Program-made: the position numbers and the translations under genes | The notes under the pieces: model-generated | What the model was told of the DNA's origin: nothing | Databases searched by the model: none | The model's input: the letters and a program-made list of their open reading frames with translations, nothing else | NCBI RefSeq assembly: GCF_037478135.1 | Contig: NZ_JBBHDV010000001.1 | Span: 248,001 to 312,000, forward strand | Direction of reading: 5' to 3' | From: Denitratimonas sp037478135 | Lineage (GTDB): Bacteria > Pseudomonadota > Gammaproteobacteria > Xanthomonadales > Xanthomonadaceae | Length of the DNA stretch: 64,000 bases | Part shown: positions 29,540 through 38,147 of the stretch, piece by piece | Numbering within the stretch: position 1 is the stretch's first letter | How the letters are laid out: every line of letters starts with the position of its first letter

Positions 29540-29706
29540 CCATTGGGAGCCGCCCAGTGGAGCACTACTGGACCAGGCCGAAGCAGCATCAACCCGGCTG
29601 GCGCAAAAGGAGAGTGGCCAAAAGTTGGCGCAATCCAGGTGCGGTGGCCCGGAGGTCTGGCTTGCTGCAACGGCAGGCGGGGCTTGCGCGGGAGCGCGCG
29701 GATGAG
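29440..29706 (+). repeat. Left copy of 267-bp inverted repeat
   Basis: Identical, except for one base at 29623, to the reverse complement of 31849-32115. Bases 29440-29496 are the dusA-derived core; 29497-29706 have no dusA similarity and are non-coding as far as can be seen. Identity stops abruptly at both ends in both copies, indicating a recent or recombination-maintained duplication. Confidence 0.95.
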
Positions 29707-30164
29707 GTAGGGTCCAAACCGGCTCCAGATTCCCGTGCGCACAGAATCATGGAGTGACGCAAAAAGTTTTCGCCGCGAATGCGGCTCCAGTCCGGGCACG
29801 CCACACCCCTCCCCGGACGACACCGCAAGGTGGTGGCACTCTCCCCACGGCAGTCATGCCGACGAAGCTGAAGCGGCCATGCCGCAATAGGCTTTTCTTC
29901 CCTTGGACAACTCCTGTGTCGAACGCTGTTCGGCCGCGATGCGTTGTCATTCCCGCCCCAAAGCCAGGCATTTTGCGCCATCGCGCGCTGATTGCCCGCG
30001 CTCTTGTCTCCATTCGGTGGCCGTCCCGGTCATCGCTCTCAAGTCGTGTCTTGCCAGCGGCAACCAACGCCGTGCCTGCCGTATTTGCAGGCGAACGTGG
30101 GTAAACGAAAACGCAAGCGAACCACATCACATGCAACGAAAAACCACCGCGAAAGGAGAACGAA
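29707..30164. other. Non-coding stretch inside the inverted-repeat module
   Basis: No convincing gene. A 116-codon frame at 29754-30104 lacks a ribosome site and has the Pro/Arg/Ala composition of a GC artefact. The only clear element is AAAGGAG at about 30149-30155, the ribosome site for the gene at 30165. Confidence 0.45.
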
Positions 30165-30476
30165 ATGAGCAACGAACCGATCCAGGCAAGTGACCAGGAA
30201 ATGGACGGAAGCAGGCCCAAATCTCGCCTGCAGCGCGGCCAGTTGTACCAATACAACGGAAGGGAGTTGGTGCCCGTTGAACCGAGCGACGTGGCGAAAG
30301 TGCCGGTGACGACCGAGGCGTTTGATTCGCTCAAGGCAGTCCGCAAGCAGGTTGCGGAAATCACCAAGGGCAGGCCGGAACTGATGATTGTCGCCAGCGC
30401 CATGCTGATTGCGGCAAGCAGGATTCCGGAAATCGACGTATTCGCGAAGGAATACGGGCACGACTTCTACAGCTGA
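30165..30476 (+). CDS. Island-borne protein of unknown function (103 aa)
   Basis: A strong AAGGAG site nine bases upstream supports this start. The protein has a polar N-terminus (MSNEPIQASDQEMDGSRPK), a short segment QRGQLYQYNGRELVPV that looks like beta-strands, a charged helix (FDSLKAVRKQVAEITKGRPE), a hydrophobic helix LMIVASAMLIAASRI that could be a membrane segment, and an acidic tail. No family is recognised. It is the only non-recombinase gene in the inverted-repeat module, so a role in recombination control is conceivable but is only a guess. Confidence 0.65.
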   Translation: MSNEPIQASDQEMDGSRPKSRLQRGQLYQYNGRELVPVEPSDVAKVPVTTEAFDSLKAVRKQVAEITKGRPELMIVASAMLIAASRIPEIDVFAKEYGHDFYS

Positions 30477-30788
30477 GCCGGCCACGAACCGACACCTGTG
30501 TCATGCCGCAAGGCCCGGTGCGGTGGGCTGAGAAAGACAGTCGCCGCACCGTCGGGACACGATGGCCGTATCCACTGATGGCAGGTGGACAGCGCTACGG
30601 CCAGTCGGATTCGTGACGAAATTGGGGCAGCCGAAACCCCGCCTCCTGACGGAGCCTCCGACCAATGGAGGAGCCGGCACTTGTGAGAAATCACGGTGAC
30701 GGTTGCACATCATCGCTGAGGTATTGCCAGGGCTTTGGCCCGGACCGCGCACCACGACAAATACGAACCCAGGACTGAGGAGAGGATC
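30477..30788. other. Intergenic region upstream of the module's recombinase
   Basis: No gene supported. Contains a GC-rich hairpin-forming stretch near 30636-30680 (GCCTCCTGACGGAGCCTCCG and neighbours) and, at 30777-30786, the GAGGAGAGGA ribosome site for the recombinase at 30789. Confidence 0.45.
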
Positions 30789-31730
30789 ATGTCGAAAGGA
30801 TGGAAAGCATCATTGGCTGAGATCATCGCGAAGAACTGTCGCGCAAAGCAGATCGGGACCAAGGCTAGCCTGGCAACACAGCGCAAGCGCCAGGCTGTCC
30901 TCTATCTTGGTTTCGCCGAGCTGAGGCAGTTGGGCTACCGCCTGGATAGCGTACGCAGCTTCCGCAGCACTCATATGAGTGTTCTGGCGCAGCACTGGGA
31001 AGAGCAGGGAATCGCACCCGCGACGCTCCAGAATCGCATCTCGATCTTTCGGATTTTTTGCGGCTGGATCGCCAAGCCTGGAATGATCGAAACCAGCTCC
31101 AAGTACGTGAAATCCGAGGAGTCGGTTCGGCGAACGACGATCAATAAGCAGGACAAAAGCTGGACGGCGAAGGGCGTAGACATCGCGGCCAAGCTGGAGG
31201 AAGTGCACAGGATCGATGATCGTGTGGCGCTGATCCTGGAGCTGGCCTGGCGCTTTGGTTTGCGAGTGAACGAGGCGGGCATGATGCGACCGCATCACGA
31301 TGACAAGAAGCTCTGGCTCGAGGTGGAGCGCGGTGCCAAGAATGGCCGTCTTCGCAATCTTCCCATTGACAGTGAGGCCAAGCGAGAAGTGCTGGAGCGG
31401 GCCAAGCTGCGCGTCGGCCTCAACGAATCGCTGTTCGATCCTGCGCGCGGTCTGGAAGAGGCACGGGCGCACTTTTACCGGGTTATGAGGAAAGCAGGGA
31501 TCACCCGTGCCCACGGCATCACGCCCCATGGTCTGCGACACGAGCTTGCGAATGATGTATTCGAAAAGCTCGCCCAGACGCCATCACCCGTGCGCGGTGG
31601 AAAACTTCCGGCGGACCCGGAGAAGCTGCGCTTCGCCAGGCTGGAAGTGGCCGAGCTTCTGGGCCACAGCCGGGAGGATGTGGTTTCGCACTATGTCGGC
31701 AGTTACCGCGAGCAAGCCCGCAATCGATGA
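30789..31730 (+). CDS. Tyrosine recombinase/integrase of the inverted-repeat module
   Basis: A 313-residue tyrosine recombinase. The N-terminal SAM-like core-binding domain (about 20-110) contains LAQHWEEQGIAPATLQNRIS. The catalytic domain shows the Arg in LAWRFGLRVNEAGMM, the His-x-x-Arg box HGLRHELAND, and GHSREDVVSHYVG with the presumed Tyr nucleophile. It resembles integrases of conjugative or genomic elements with this N-terminal fold rather than lambda-type or XerC/D. The start at 30789 (MSKGWKASLAEI) has GGAGAGG upstream; 30735 is an open alternative without one. It is not similar to the island's right-end integrase. Its target, possibly the inverted-repeat or att core, is unknown. Confidence 0.85.
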   Translation: MSKGWKASLAEIIAKNCRAKQIGTKASLATQRKRQAVLYLGFAELRQLGYRLDSVRSFRSTHMSVLAQHWEEQGIAPATLQNRISIFRIFCGWIAKPGMIETSSKYVKSEESVRRTTINKQDKSWTAKGVDIAAKLEEVHRIDDRVALILELAWRFGLRVNEAGMMRPHHDDKKLWLEVERGAKNGRLRNLPIDSEAKREVLERAKLRVGLNESLFDPARGLEEARAHFYRVMRKAGITRAHGITPHGLRHELANDVFEKLAQTPSPVRGGKLPADPEKLRFARLEVAELLGHSREDVVSHYVGSYREQARNR

Positions 31731-31751
31731 TTGATCGCGGTAGCAGGGCAG

Positions 31752-31778
31752 CCGGCTGGCCGAAGATGAGCCAGCCGG
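31752..31778 (+). terminator. Stem-loop after the module recombinase
   Basis: CCGGCTGGC (31752-31760) pairs with GCCAGCCGG (31770-31778) around a 9-nt loop, 22 bases after the recombinase stop. No strong U-run follows, so termination here is plausible but weak. Confidence 0.45.
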
Positions 31779-31848
31779 TTGCCGCGTTTTGCGGCAGCCA
31801 GCCTGCATTGCGTCAACCTGAAGCACGCGTCTCAAGTGAAGCAGAAGA

Positions 31849-32115
31849 CTCATCCGCGCGCTCCCGCGCAAGCCCCGCCTGCCGTTGCAGCAAGCCAGAC
31901 CTCCGGGCCACCGCACCTGGATTGCGCCAACGTTTGGCCACTCTCCTTTTGCGCCAGCCGGGTTGATGCTGCTTCGGCCTGGTCCAGTAGTGCTCCACTG
32001 GGCGGCTCCCAATGGCTATCTTCCTGTTTCCAAAGGAAAACAATTGCAACAAGTTGAGTCCATCATCGGAGCCACACTCACACGCCATGCCCCATAAGAC
32101 GCTGATGTTTCGACC
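31849..32115 (-). repeat. Right copy of 267-bp inverted repeat
   Basis: Reverse complement of 29440-29706 with one mismatch. The dusA-derived core occupies 32059-32115, at the outer edge facing the cas operon. Immediately outside it (32116 onward) the sequence matches neither the native dusA 5' flank nor the island's right end, so this copy is not a simple duplicate of either existing junction. Confidence 0.95.
32059..32115 (-). other. Third, inverted copy of the dusA attachment core
   Basis: 57 bp identical to the attL and attR cores but in the opposite orientation. It is not joined to the rest of dusA, and the flank at 32116 offers no in-frame start codon before a stop. It could serve as a recombination partner for either outer att site, giving inversion rather than excision (inference). 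Confidence 0.85.
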
Positions 32116-32357
32116 GATCTGCATGGTTTGATTCAACGGCTGGCCATGGGTGCGGGTTGCGCCAGTGTCCATGGATAAGCTACTTGTCAAAGTTTGGTGA
32201 ATCTCGGGCGGCACACTGCTTGGGAGTCCGGAGGGTGGCTCCCCCTCTGTTTTGTCGCGCCCATACTTTCAGTCGATGGATTCCGTTAGCTCGTGTCTCA
32301 GGATTTGAGATCCGGGTACTGTAGAAGGTGACCTTCAGGCCAAAAGGGAGGCACGGA

Positions 32358-34904
32358 ATGTCAGGCTCAGCACCATGGGGGAAATGCTCTTCTGCGGGAC
32401 AAAAGCATCCGCTTGTGGATCACTGTGTCGATGTCGCCATAGTTTTCCAAGCATTGATAGAGGCCTCGCGCACTGATCTGGGATTGATGCCAAAGGAGCC
32501 ACGGTTGCTAAGGCGTCTGGCCGTGATCGCCTTTCTTCACGACTTCGGCAAGTGCAACCGGGGGTTTCAAGCGAAGTCCGAGCCGCATGCAAGAGATACC
32601 GCTGGCCACGTCTTGGAGGCGCTGGCTGTGCTTATGGACCAGCAAGATCGCTGGCGTCCGGCATGGGCCGATTTGATGAAAGACGTCTGCGGTTGGTTTG
32701 CGACTGAGGAGCAGGCATTCCAAATGCTGGTGGCGAGCATCTCGCATCATGGTCGTCCAGTATCGTTGGATGATTATCATGCATCCAGCGTTGAACGCTC
32801 TTCTGCGAAGTGGTGGGCGGCCGCCAATGGCTACGATCCGATGGAGGCCCTCGACGAACTGGCGGAGGCGGCACGCCGGTACTTCCCCGGCGCCTTCGAG
32901 GTGGGCGGCCCCGTGATTGACGCCACACCTGCGCTGCAGCAACGATTTGCTGGGCTCGTGATGTTGGCTGACTGGGTCGGTTCGGACACGCAGTTTTTTC
33001 CCTATCGCCAAGCCATCTCGGAAGACCGTTTCGCATTCGCCGCCAATGAAGCTTTAAGGGCCTTGCGTGCCATCGGTCTTTCGATGCCCGAATCGCGTCA
33101 TTCAAAGTCGTTCGAGCTTGTTTTCCCGTTCACTCCTACCCCGCTTCAGTCCGCTTTGGCCGAGCGAATCGCTCCAGACGCAGACAACCGGCTGCTGCTC
33201 GCGGAGTCCGATACGGGTTCGGGGAAAACAGAGGCAGCGCTGGCCTGGTTCTTTCGACTCTATGCCGATTGCTGCGTAGACGGGCTCTACTTCGCTTTGC
33301 CCACCCGTGTTGCTGCACGCGAGATTTACGACCGGGTGTTGCGTGCCATTGCGACAGCCTTCGAGGCCGACCATCGGCCGGGGCCAGTGCTGCTTGCCGC
33401 CCCAGGTTACGTGAAAGTCGACGGTCACGTTGCTGCTCCTTTACTCGCCAACCCGACGGGTACGCTTTGGGACGACAACGCGCGAGATCGACGTCGCGAG
33501 CGGCTGTGGTCTGCCGAGCGTCCAAAACGCTTTCTGGCTGCACCAGTCGCGGTGGGGACCATCGACCAAGCGCTGCTGTCGGTCCTGCAGGTCAAGCACA
33601 GTCTCTTGCGATCAGTATGTCTGGATCGCCACCTGCTCGTAGTGGACGAAGTGCACGCGTCCGACCCATACATGCGCGAGGTGTTGCAGGCGCTGCTGCG
33701 TGGGCACCTCGCGCGTGGTGGCTGGGCGTTGCTGTTGTCCGCGACCTTGGGTGAGTCAGCAGCCTCTACTTACTTTGAGCGGCCTGTCGTGCCGCTGCAT
33801 CAAGCCTTGCAGCGTCCTTACCCGCTGTTGTCGGCAAGCAAGCATGCTTGGCCGATGCCCTCGATGCGGAACCGCAGCATCGAAGTGGAGTTATCCCCCA
33901 CACTCACAAGCGACGAGGCACTGATACCTCGTTTGATCGATGCACTACAGAAAAGTGCGCGAATCCTCGTGGTGTGCAACACCGTGGCGCGCGCCAATAC
34001 GCTGTTTCAGGGCATTGAACACGTCCTGAATCAAGGCCATCCAGAACTGCTTCCGGCGCTATTTGCGCTCGATGGCGCGCGATGTCCTCACCATGGCCGT
34101 TTTGCGCGGGAGGATCGTGAACTGATGGACGTGGCGGTTACCAAACGATTAGGCAAAGGGTCGCCCGACGGGCCCTGCATGCTCATCGGCACGCAGACGC
34201 TGGAGCAAAGTCTGGACATCGATGCCGATTGGCTGGTGACAGACTTGGTCCCCATGGATGTGCTGATCCAGCGCCTTGGTCGACTGCATCGCCACGAGCG
34301 CTCGCAACGCCCCTTCGGCTTCGAAATACCACGCGTGCTGATTCGCACCCCGGAGCAAGAGCTCACTGCCTATCTCATGAAGGACGGCACGCTCCGTGGG
34401 CCTGCTGGACTGGGCAGTGTGTACGCCGATGGGCGCGTGTTGGCCTTGACTTGGCAGGCTCTCCGTAAGAACTCGGACCTTCACCTACCCCAGCAGGCCC
34501 GCGATCTGATCGAGCGCACGACACACCCCGAGTGTTTCGCAGAATTACCGGAGCCTTGGCTCAGCCATGGCCATTTCATCGAAGGGAAGGAACTTGGCGA
34601 AGTGCGACAAGCCCTTCGTTCGGTCCTTGATGATCAGCCCTTTGGTGAACTGCACTACGCGGACAAGAGCGAACGCATCCTCACCCGGCTGGGCAGCCCC
34701 ACCTATGACTTGCCTCTGGCGAGAGCCATACGTTCACCATTCGGTGCGTTGATCGAACGCGTCTCCATTCCCGCACGTTGGCTGCACGACAAAGATCTGC
34801 CCGACTCCATCCACGCCGATGAGATCAACGAAGGTTTTCGATTCTCAGCTGGTGAGACGAGCTTCAGATATACCCGTATCGGTCTGGAGAAAGATGATGC
34901 ATGA
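32358..34904 (+). CDS. cas3: CRISPR-associated helicase-nuclease Cas3 (type I-E)
   Basis: Degrades target DNA after recruitment by Cascade. The 848-residue protein has the N-terminal HD nuclease (KHPLVDHCVDVA, LHDFGKCNRGFQ, SISHHGRP, ADWVGSD) followed by the superfamily-2 helicase: Walker A SDTGSGKTEAA (about residue 283), DEVH box in VVDEVHASD (about 430), motif III SATLG, and motifs V/VI GTQTLEQSLDIDADWLVTDL and QRLGRLHRH. All key residues appear intact. The ATG at 32358 has GGGAGG upstream; a GTG at 32328 is less likely. First gene of a tightly packed operon; its stop overlaps the cse1 start. Confidence 0.95.
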   Translation: MSGSAPWGKCSSAGQKHPLVDHCVDVAIVFQALIEASRTDLGLMPKEPRLLRRLAVIAFLHDFGKCNRGFQAKSEPHARDTAGHVLEALAVLMDQQDRWRPAWADLMKDVCGWFATEEQAFQMLVASISHHGRPVSLDDYHASSVERSSAKWWAAANGYDPMEALDELAEAARRYFPGAFEVGGPVIDATPALQQRFAGLVMLADWVGSDTQFFPYRQAISEDRFAFAANEALRALRAIGLSMPESRHSKSFELVFPFTPTPLQSALAERIAPDADNRLLLAESDTGSGKTEAALAWFFRLYADCCVDGLYFALPTRVAAREIYDRVLRAIATAFEADHRPGPVLLAAPGYVKVDGHVAAPLLANPTGTLWDDNARDRRRERLWSAERPKRFLAAPVAVGTIDQALLSVLQVKHSLLRSVCLDRHLLVVDEVHASDPYMREVLQALLRGHLARGGWALLLSATLGESAASTYFERPVVPLHQALQRPYPLLSASKHAWPMPSMRNRSIEVELSPTLTSDEALIPRLIDALQKSARILVVCNTVARANTLFQGIEHVLNQGHPELLPALFALDGARCPHHGRFAREDRELMDVAVTKRLGKGSPDGPCMLIGTQTLEQSLDIDADWLVTDLVPMDVLIQRLGRLHRHERSQRPFGFEIPRVLIRTPEQELTAYLMKDGTLRGPAGLGSVYADGRVLALTWQALRKNSDLHLPQQARDLIERTTHPECFAELPEPWLSHGHFIEGKELGEVRQALRSVLDDQPFGELHYADKSERILTRLGSPTYDLPLARAIRSPFGALIERVSIPARWLHDKDLPDSIHADEINEGFRFSAGETSFRYTRIGLEKDDA

Positions 34905-36459
34905 CCTATTGAAAGACCCTCTGATCGGCGTACGCACAGCACAAGGCGTGCGGCACGTGAGCCTGCCCGAACTCTTGGCTTCCTTGAGTGCGGGCCAGGT
35001 TGAGAACTACACAGGCCTTCGTGCCCATCAGGCCGATCCTTGGCATGTGTTCCTGGTGCAACTAGCGGCCAGCATCCAAGCGCGCCGACCGACCGAGGCG
35101 CTCCCTACGGATGCAGCTTACTGGCGTGATGGCTTGCTGGATCTCGCCGAGGGTGTGGCCGAGGCATGGCACTTGGTGGTGGAGGACGTCACCAAACCAG
35201 CATTTTTGCAGCACCCGGACTGCCACGGAGCGAACTTCAAACCCTGCGCCGATGCTCCTGACGAGTTCGACGTGCTCTTCACATCTAAGAACCACGACGT
35301 CAAATCAGCAAGGATTAGAGCTGACGAACCAGAGGCTTGGATCTATGCAATAACGACTCGCCAAACCATTTCCCCCTATGGAGGCGGTGGTGGCACGCTG
35401 AACGGAATTGCAAGGATGAATAGCGGATCCGGCAGTCGGCCAATCGTCTCTTGGGTTCGGGACCTGCATCCTTCTCAGCGGTTTCTCGATGAGGTCAGTG
35501 AGCTTCGGCGGATACGTGGAAGTATTCTTGAAGCACGTTATGGCTACAACGCGACAGGCGTTGTCTTGACATGGCTCCGTCCGTGGGATCATCGCAAGCA
35601 CCAATTCTTCTTGAGTGATCTTGATCCATGGTTTGTCGAAGCCCCTCGGCTGGTTCGCTTGCGGTATGAGGAGCTGACAGACGGAATCGTGGCTCTACAA
35701 GCGGGGACCAAGGCCCGGCAAATCGGTCCCAAGGAGTCTCATAAAGGCGATGTTGGCGACCCATGGATACCGATCACCACGGAAGGGACGGCATTAACGA
35801 TTACGAGCCCTGGCTTCACGCCCGAACGCCTTTGCAAGTTGATATTCAAGCAAGGCATTCAACGATCCACAGGGCTTCTTGATCCGGGATCCTCCGACTC
35901 CTATGGCTGGTTGGTGGCTAGCGTCTTGTCCGGGGGGAACTGCAAGACCGACGGGTTCCATCGTGTCGAACTCCCTGTTCCTCCGCAAGCCCGCATGGCC
36001 CTGTTTAATCGCGAGAAGCGCGACACGCTGGCGCACTTGGCCCAGAAGCTCCTGAGCGATGCGAAGGACGTGCAGGGTGCCTTGGGAATCGCGCTGACGG
36101 TGCTGACGGAAGCAGCCCCGGATAGGCTGGATTTCAAGCGCGTTGCAAGCTGGGTCAAGGCCGTGCGGAGTCAATTTGGCAAGCAATGGGATCTGCTCTA
36201 CTTCTCCACGCTTTGGCGCGGTGTCGAGGAGTCACATGACACTGTTCGAGTGGACTGGCAGCAACGTCTCGTTGATGCAGGCCAGGCCCTGCTGGACGAG
36301 GGCAGCACGCACCTGCCGCTGCCTACGAATCGTCGCTGGCGGGCACTTACCCAATCGCAGAGCGCCTGGCGCGGCATGTTGCGCAAGGGCGGCCTGCCAC
36401 TGCCACTACCGGGCCGAGTGGCCGCCGGACGTGTTGAACCTCTGGAGAAAGTTGTATGA
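34894..36459 (+). CDS. cse1: Cascade large subunit Cse1 (Cas8e/CasA)
   Basis: Large subunit of type I-E Cascade, which recognises the PAM and recruits Cas3. The 521-residue product starts MMHDLLKDPLIGVRT, like family N-termini (NLL-D-PWI), and has HPDCHGANFKP, TISPYGGGGGTLNGIARMNS and RPWDHRKHQFFLSDLDPWFVE-type segments typical of Cse1, with the C-terminal helical bundle from about 385. The GGAGA site fits either ATG 34894 or 34897. It overlaps cas3 by 11 bases and cse2 by four. Confidence 0.9.
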   Translation: MMHDLLKDPLIGVRTAQGVRHVSLPELLASLSAGQVENYTGLRAHQADPWHVFLVQLAASIQARRPTEALPTDAAYWRDGLLDLAEGVAEAWHLVVEDVTKPAFLQHPDCHGANFKPCADAPDEFDVLFTSKNHDVKSARIRADEPEAWIYAITTRQTISPYGGGGGTLNGIARMNSGSGSRPIVSWVRDLHPSQRFLDEVSELRRIRGSILEARYGYNATGVVLTWLRPWDHRKHQFFLSDLDPWFVEAPRLVRLRYEELTDGIVALQAGTKARQIGPKESHKGDVGDPWIPITTEGTALTITSPGFTPERLCKLIFKQGIQRSTGLLDPGSSDSYGWLVASVLSGGNCKTDGFHRVELPVPPQARMALFNREKRDTLAHLAQKLLSDAKDVQGALGIALTVLTEAAPDRLDFKRVASWVKAVRSQFGKQWDLLYFSTLWRGVEESHDTVRVDWQQRLVDAGQALLDEGSTHLPLPTNRRWRALTQSQSAWRGMLRKGGLPLPLPGRVAAGRVEPLEKVV

Positions 36460-36974
36460 GCGCACAACCCTTCGTTCCATCACAGGACTCCACCTTGGCC
36501 TCCACCGTCGCGCGCTTGGCCGCCGTCATTGGGAACCCCCACTATCCAGCCGGAGATCGTGCCGCATTGCGCCGCTGGTCGATGAATCAGCCTGCTCCTC
36601 TGGCTTTTTATCGGCTGTGGCTGCGCCACGCCAACGAAGAACTGCCACCAGAAAGCCGCACCGAGGCCTGGCTGCTTCTTACGTGGTGCATGGCGACCTT
36701 GGGCCATGACACCCACACGCCGACGCGCCGCATTGGCCAGGCTCTGGCTGAAAGCGGTTTCTCCGAGGGTCGACTGGAAAGACTGCTGTCTGCGCCTGAC
36801 GCCGTACGCCCAGAGCTGTTCATGAGTGCCGTGCGCTTTCTCGCTGCCAAAGGGGAACGTTTCGACCTTGTGGAAGCCGCCCGATTCCTCCTCACGACGG
36901 ATGGAGCCCAGCGCGACGGCATCAATCGACGTGTCGCCGAAACCTTCTATCGCCACCTGCCCAATAAAGACTGA
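36456..36974 (+). CDS. cse2: Cascade small subunit Cse2 (Cas11/CasB)
   Basis: Small, helical subunit (two copies in E. coli Cascade) that stabilises crRNA and the non-target strand. The 172-residue protein has the family's RAALRRWS and a helix-rich remainder ending GINRRVAETFYRHLPNKD, similar to Cse2 C-termini. Start overlaps cse1 (ATGA) and cas7e follows after 20 bases. Confidence 0.88.
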   Translation: MSAQPFVPSQDSTLASTVARLAAVIGNPHYPAGDRAALRRWSMNQPAPLAFYRLWLRHANEELPPESRTEAWLLLTWCMATLGHDTHTPTRRIGQALAESGFSEGRLERLLSAPDAVRPELFMSAVRFLAAKGERFDLVEAARFLLTTDGAQRDGINRRVAETFYRHLPNKD

Positions 36975-36994
36975 TTCACTCAAGGAGTACGTCC

Positions 36995-38137
36995 ATGTTC
37001 CTGCAGATCCACACTCTTACCGCTTATCCGGCCAGCCTTTTGAATCGTGACGATGCTGGACTCGCCAAACGTATTCCCTTCGGCAACGCGGTGCGCTTGC
37101 GTGTATCTTCCCAATGCCTAAAGCGCCACTGGCGGGAGGATTTCACGCCGCGCCTCCCTGAACTTCCCGATGGGCAGCGTACCCGCTCTTTTTTCACACG
37201 TACGGTGCTGCCCAAGGCCATTGCTGCCGGCGTACCCGAGAGCGTGGCGTCCCAGCTGATCGAGCCGCTGGCCAAAGCGTTGATCGACGGCGGCGTTAAA
37301 GAAGACGGTGATCTCAGTCAGCCCGTGCTGTTCGGACTGCGGGAGGCTGATTATTTTGCGCAGATTCTCCAAGCCGTCAGTCAGGGCCCCGATCCTGTCA
37401 AAGCTCTCGCCGAGCGGCTGAAATCGAAAGCGGAGAAAGACAACTTCAAGGCGTTGAGCAAGTCCGCTGCTGGACTGACGGCATCCATTTTCGGTCGAAT
37501 GGTTACATCGGATCTGTTGGCTCGCGTGGATGCCCCCGTGCATGTAGCGCACTCACTCACCGTGCATGCCGCCCATACCGAGATGGACTACTTCACCGTC
37601 GTCGACGACTTGAATCGCGATGACGAGACGGGCGCAGCTCATGCCAACCAGACCGAACTTGGCGCTGGCCTCTACTATGGCTACGTCGTGGTGGACGTGC
37701 CGCTGTTGGTCTCCAACCTCACCAGCTCGGACGCGAAGGACTGGCGCACCCAGGACCACACCACCGCTCGGCGTGTGCTGGAGGCCCTGATCGACAGCAT
37801 CCTGCGTCAAAGCCCTGGCGCTAAAAAGGGCAGCACGGCTCCGTACGCGTGGTCTGATGTGCTTTTCGTTGAAACGGGGAGTAGCCAGCCTCGCGCACTG
37901 TCAAACGCTTTTCTGGACGCGTTGCGACCCGATGGAAAAACCGATCTACGTGTGGCTGCCCTTACTCGACTGGACAACTATGTCCAACAGATTGATGCCA
38001 TGTACGGTACACCCGGCAATGGTGAGAACCGCTTCCTTTCCACCACGTTGGAGCAGCCCCAGCACCTGCCCTCCAGGCAGCCGGTCCCACAGACTATTGC
38101 AGCAGCACTCGACAGCCTGTTTGGCCTGAAAGCCTGA
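36995..38137 (+). CDS. cas7e: Cascade backbone subunit Cas7e (Cse4/CasC)
   Basis: Six copies form the crRNA-binding backbone of type I-E Cascade. The 380-residue product begins MFLQIHTLTAYPASLLNRDD, the hallmark Cse4 start, and contains RLRVSSQCLKRHWR, ALFGRMV-type FGRMVTSDLLARVDAPVHVA and HAAHTEMDYFTVVDD, the thumb/web region of Cas7e. It has a strong AAGGAG site at 36981-36986. cas5e starts ten bases after its stop. Confidence 0.95.
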   Translation: MFLQIHTLTAYPASLLNRDDAGLAKRIPFGNAVRLRVSSQCLKRHWREDFTPRLPELPDGQRTRSFFTRTVLPKAIAAGVPESVASQLIEPLAKALIDGGVKEDGDLSQPVLFGLREADYFAQILQAVSQGPDPVKALAERLKSKAEKDNFKALSKSAAGLTASIFGRMVTSDLLARVDAPVHVAHSLTVHAAHTEMDYFTVVDDLNRDDETGAAHANQTELGAGLYYGYVVVDVPLLVSNLTSSDAKDWRTQDHTTARRVLEALIDSILRQSPGAKKGSTAPYAWSDVLFVETGSSQPRALSNAFLDALRPDGKTDLRVAALTRLDNYVQQIDAMYGTPGNGENRFLSTTLEQPQHLPSRQPVPQTIAAALDSLFGLKA

Positions 38138-38147
38138 GGGTTGGGAC

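Larger units (their letters stand above)
29440..32115. mobile_element. Nested 2.7-kb inverted-repeat module with a tyrosine recombinase
   Basis: The module is delimited by 267-bp inverted repeats (29440-29706 and 31849-32115; one mismatch, at 29623) and contains a 103-residue protein gene and a tyrosine recombinase unrelated in sequence to the right-end integrase. Each repeat starts, on its outer side, with the 57-bp dusA attachment core, followed by about 210 bp of island-end sequence. No transposase other than the recombinase is present. Whether it moves as a unit, or is an invertible segment or a duplicated island end, cannot be settled from one sequence. Confidence 0.75.

Noticed and set aside
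29467..29757. Frame MACECGSDDG... present at both 29467-29757 and antisense 31813-32214
   Set aside because: It is the out-of-frame translation of dusA core plus repeat sequence, duplicated because the 267-bp inverted repeat is duplicated; no ribosome site, no start conservation.
29754..30104. 116-codon frame inside the inverted-repeat module
   Set aside because: No ribosome site; Pro/Arg/Ala-rich composition with no domain; opposite and alternative frames are equally open.
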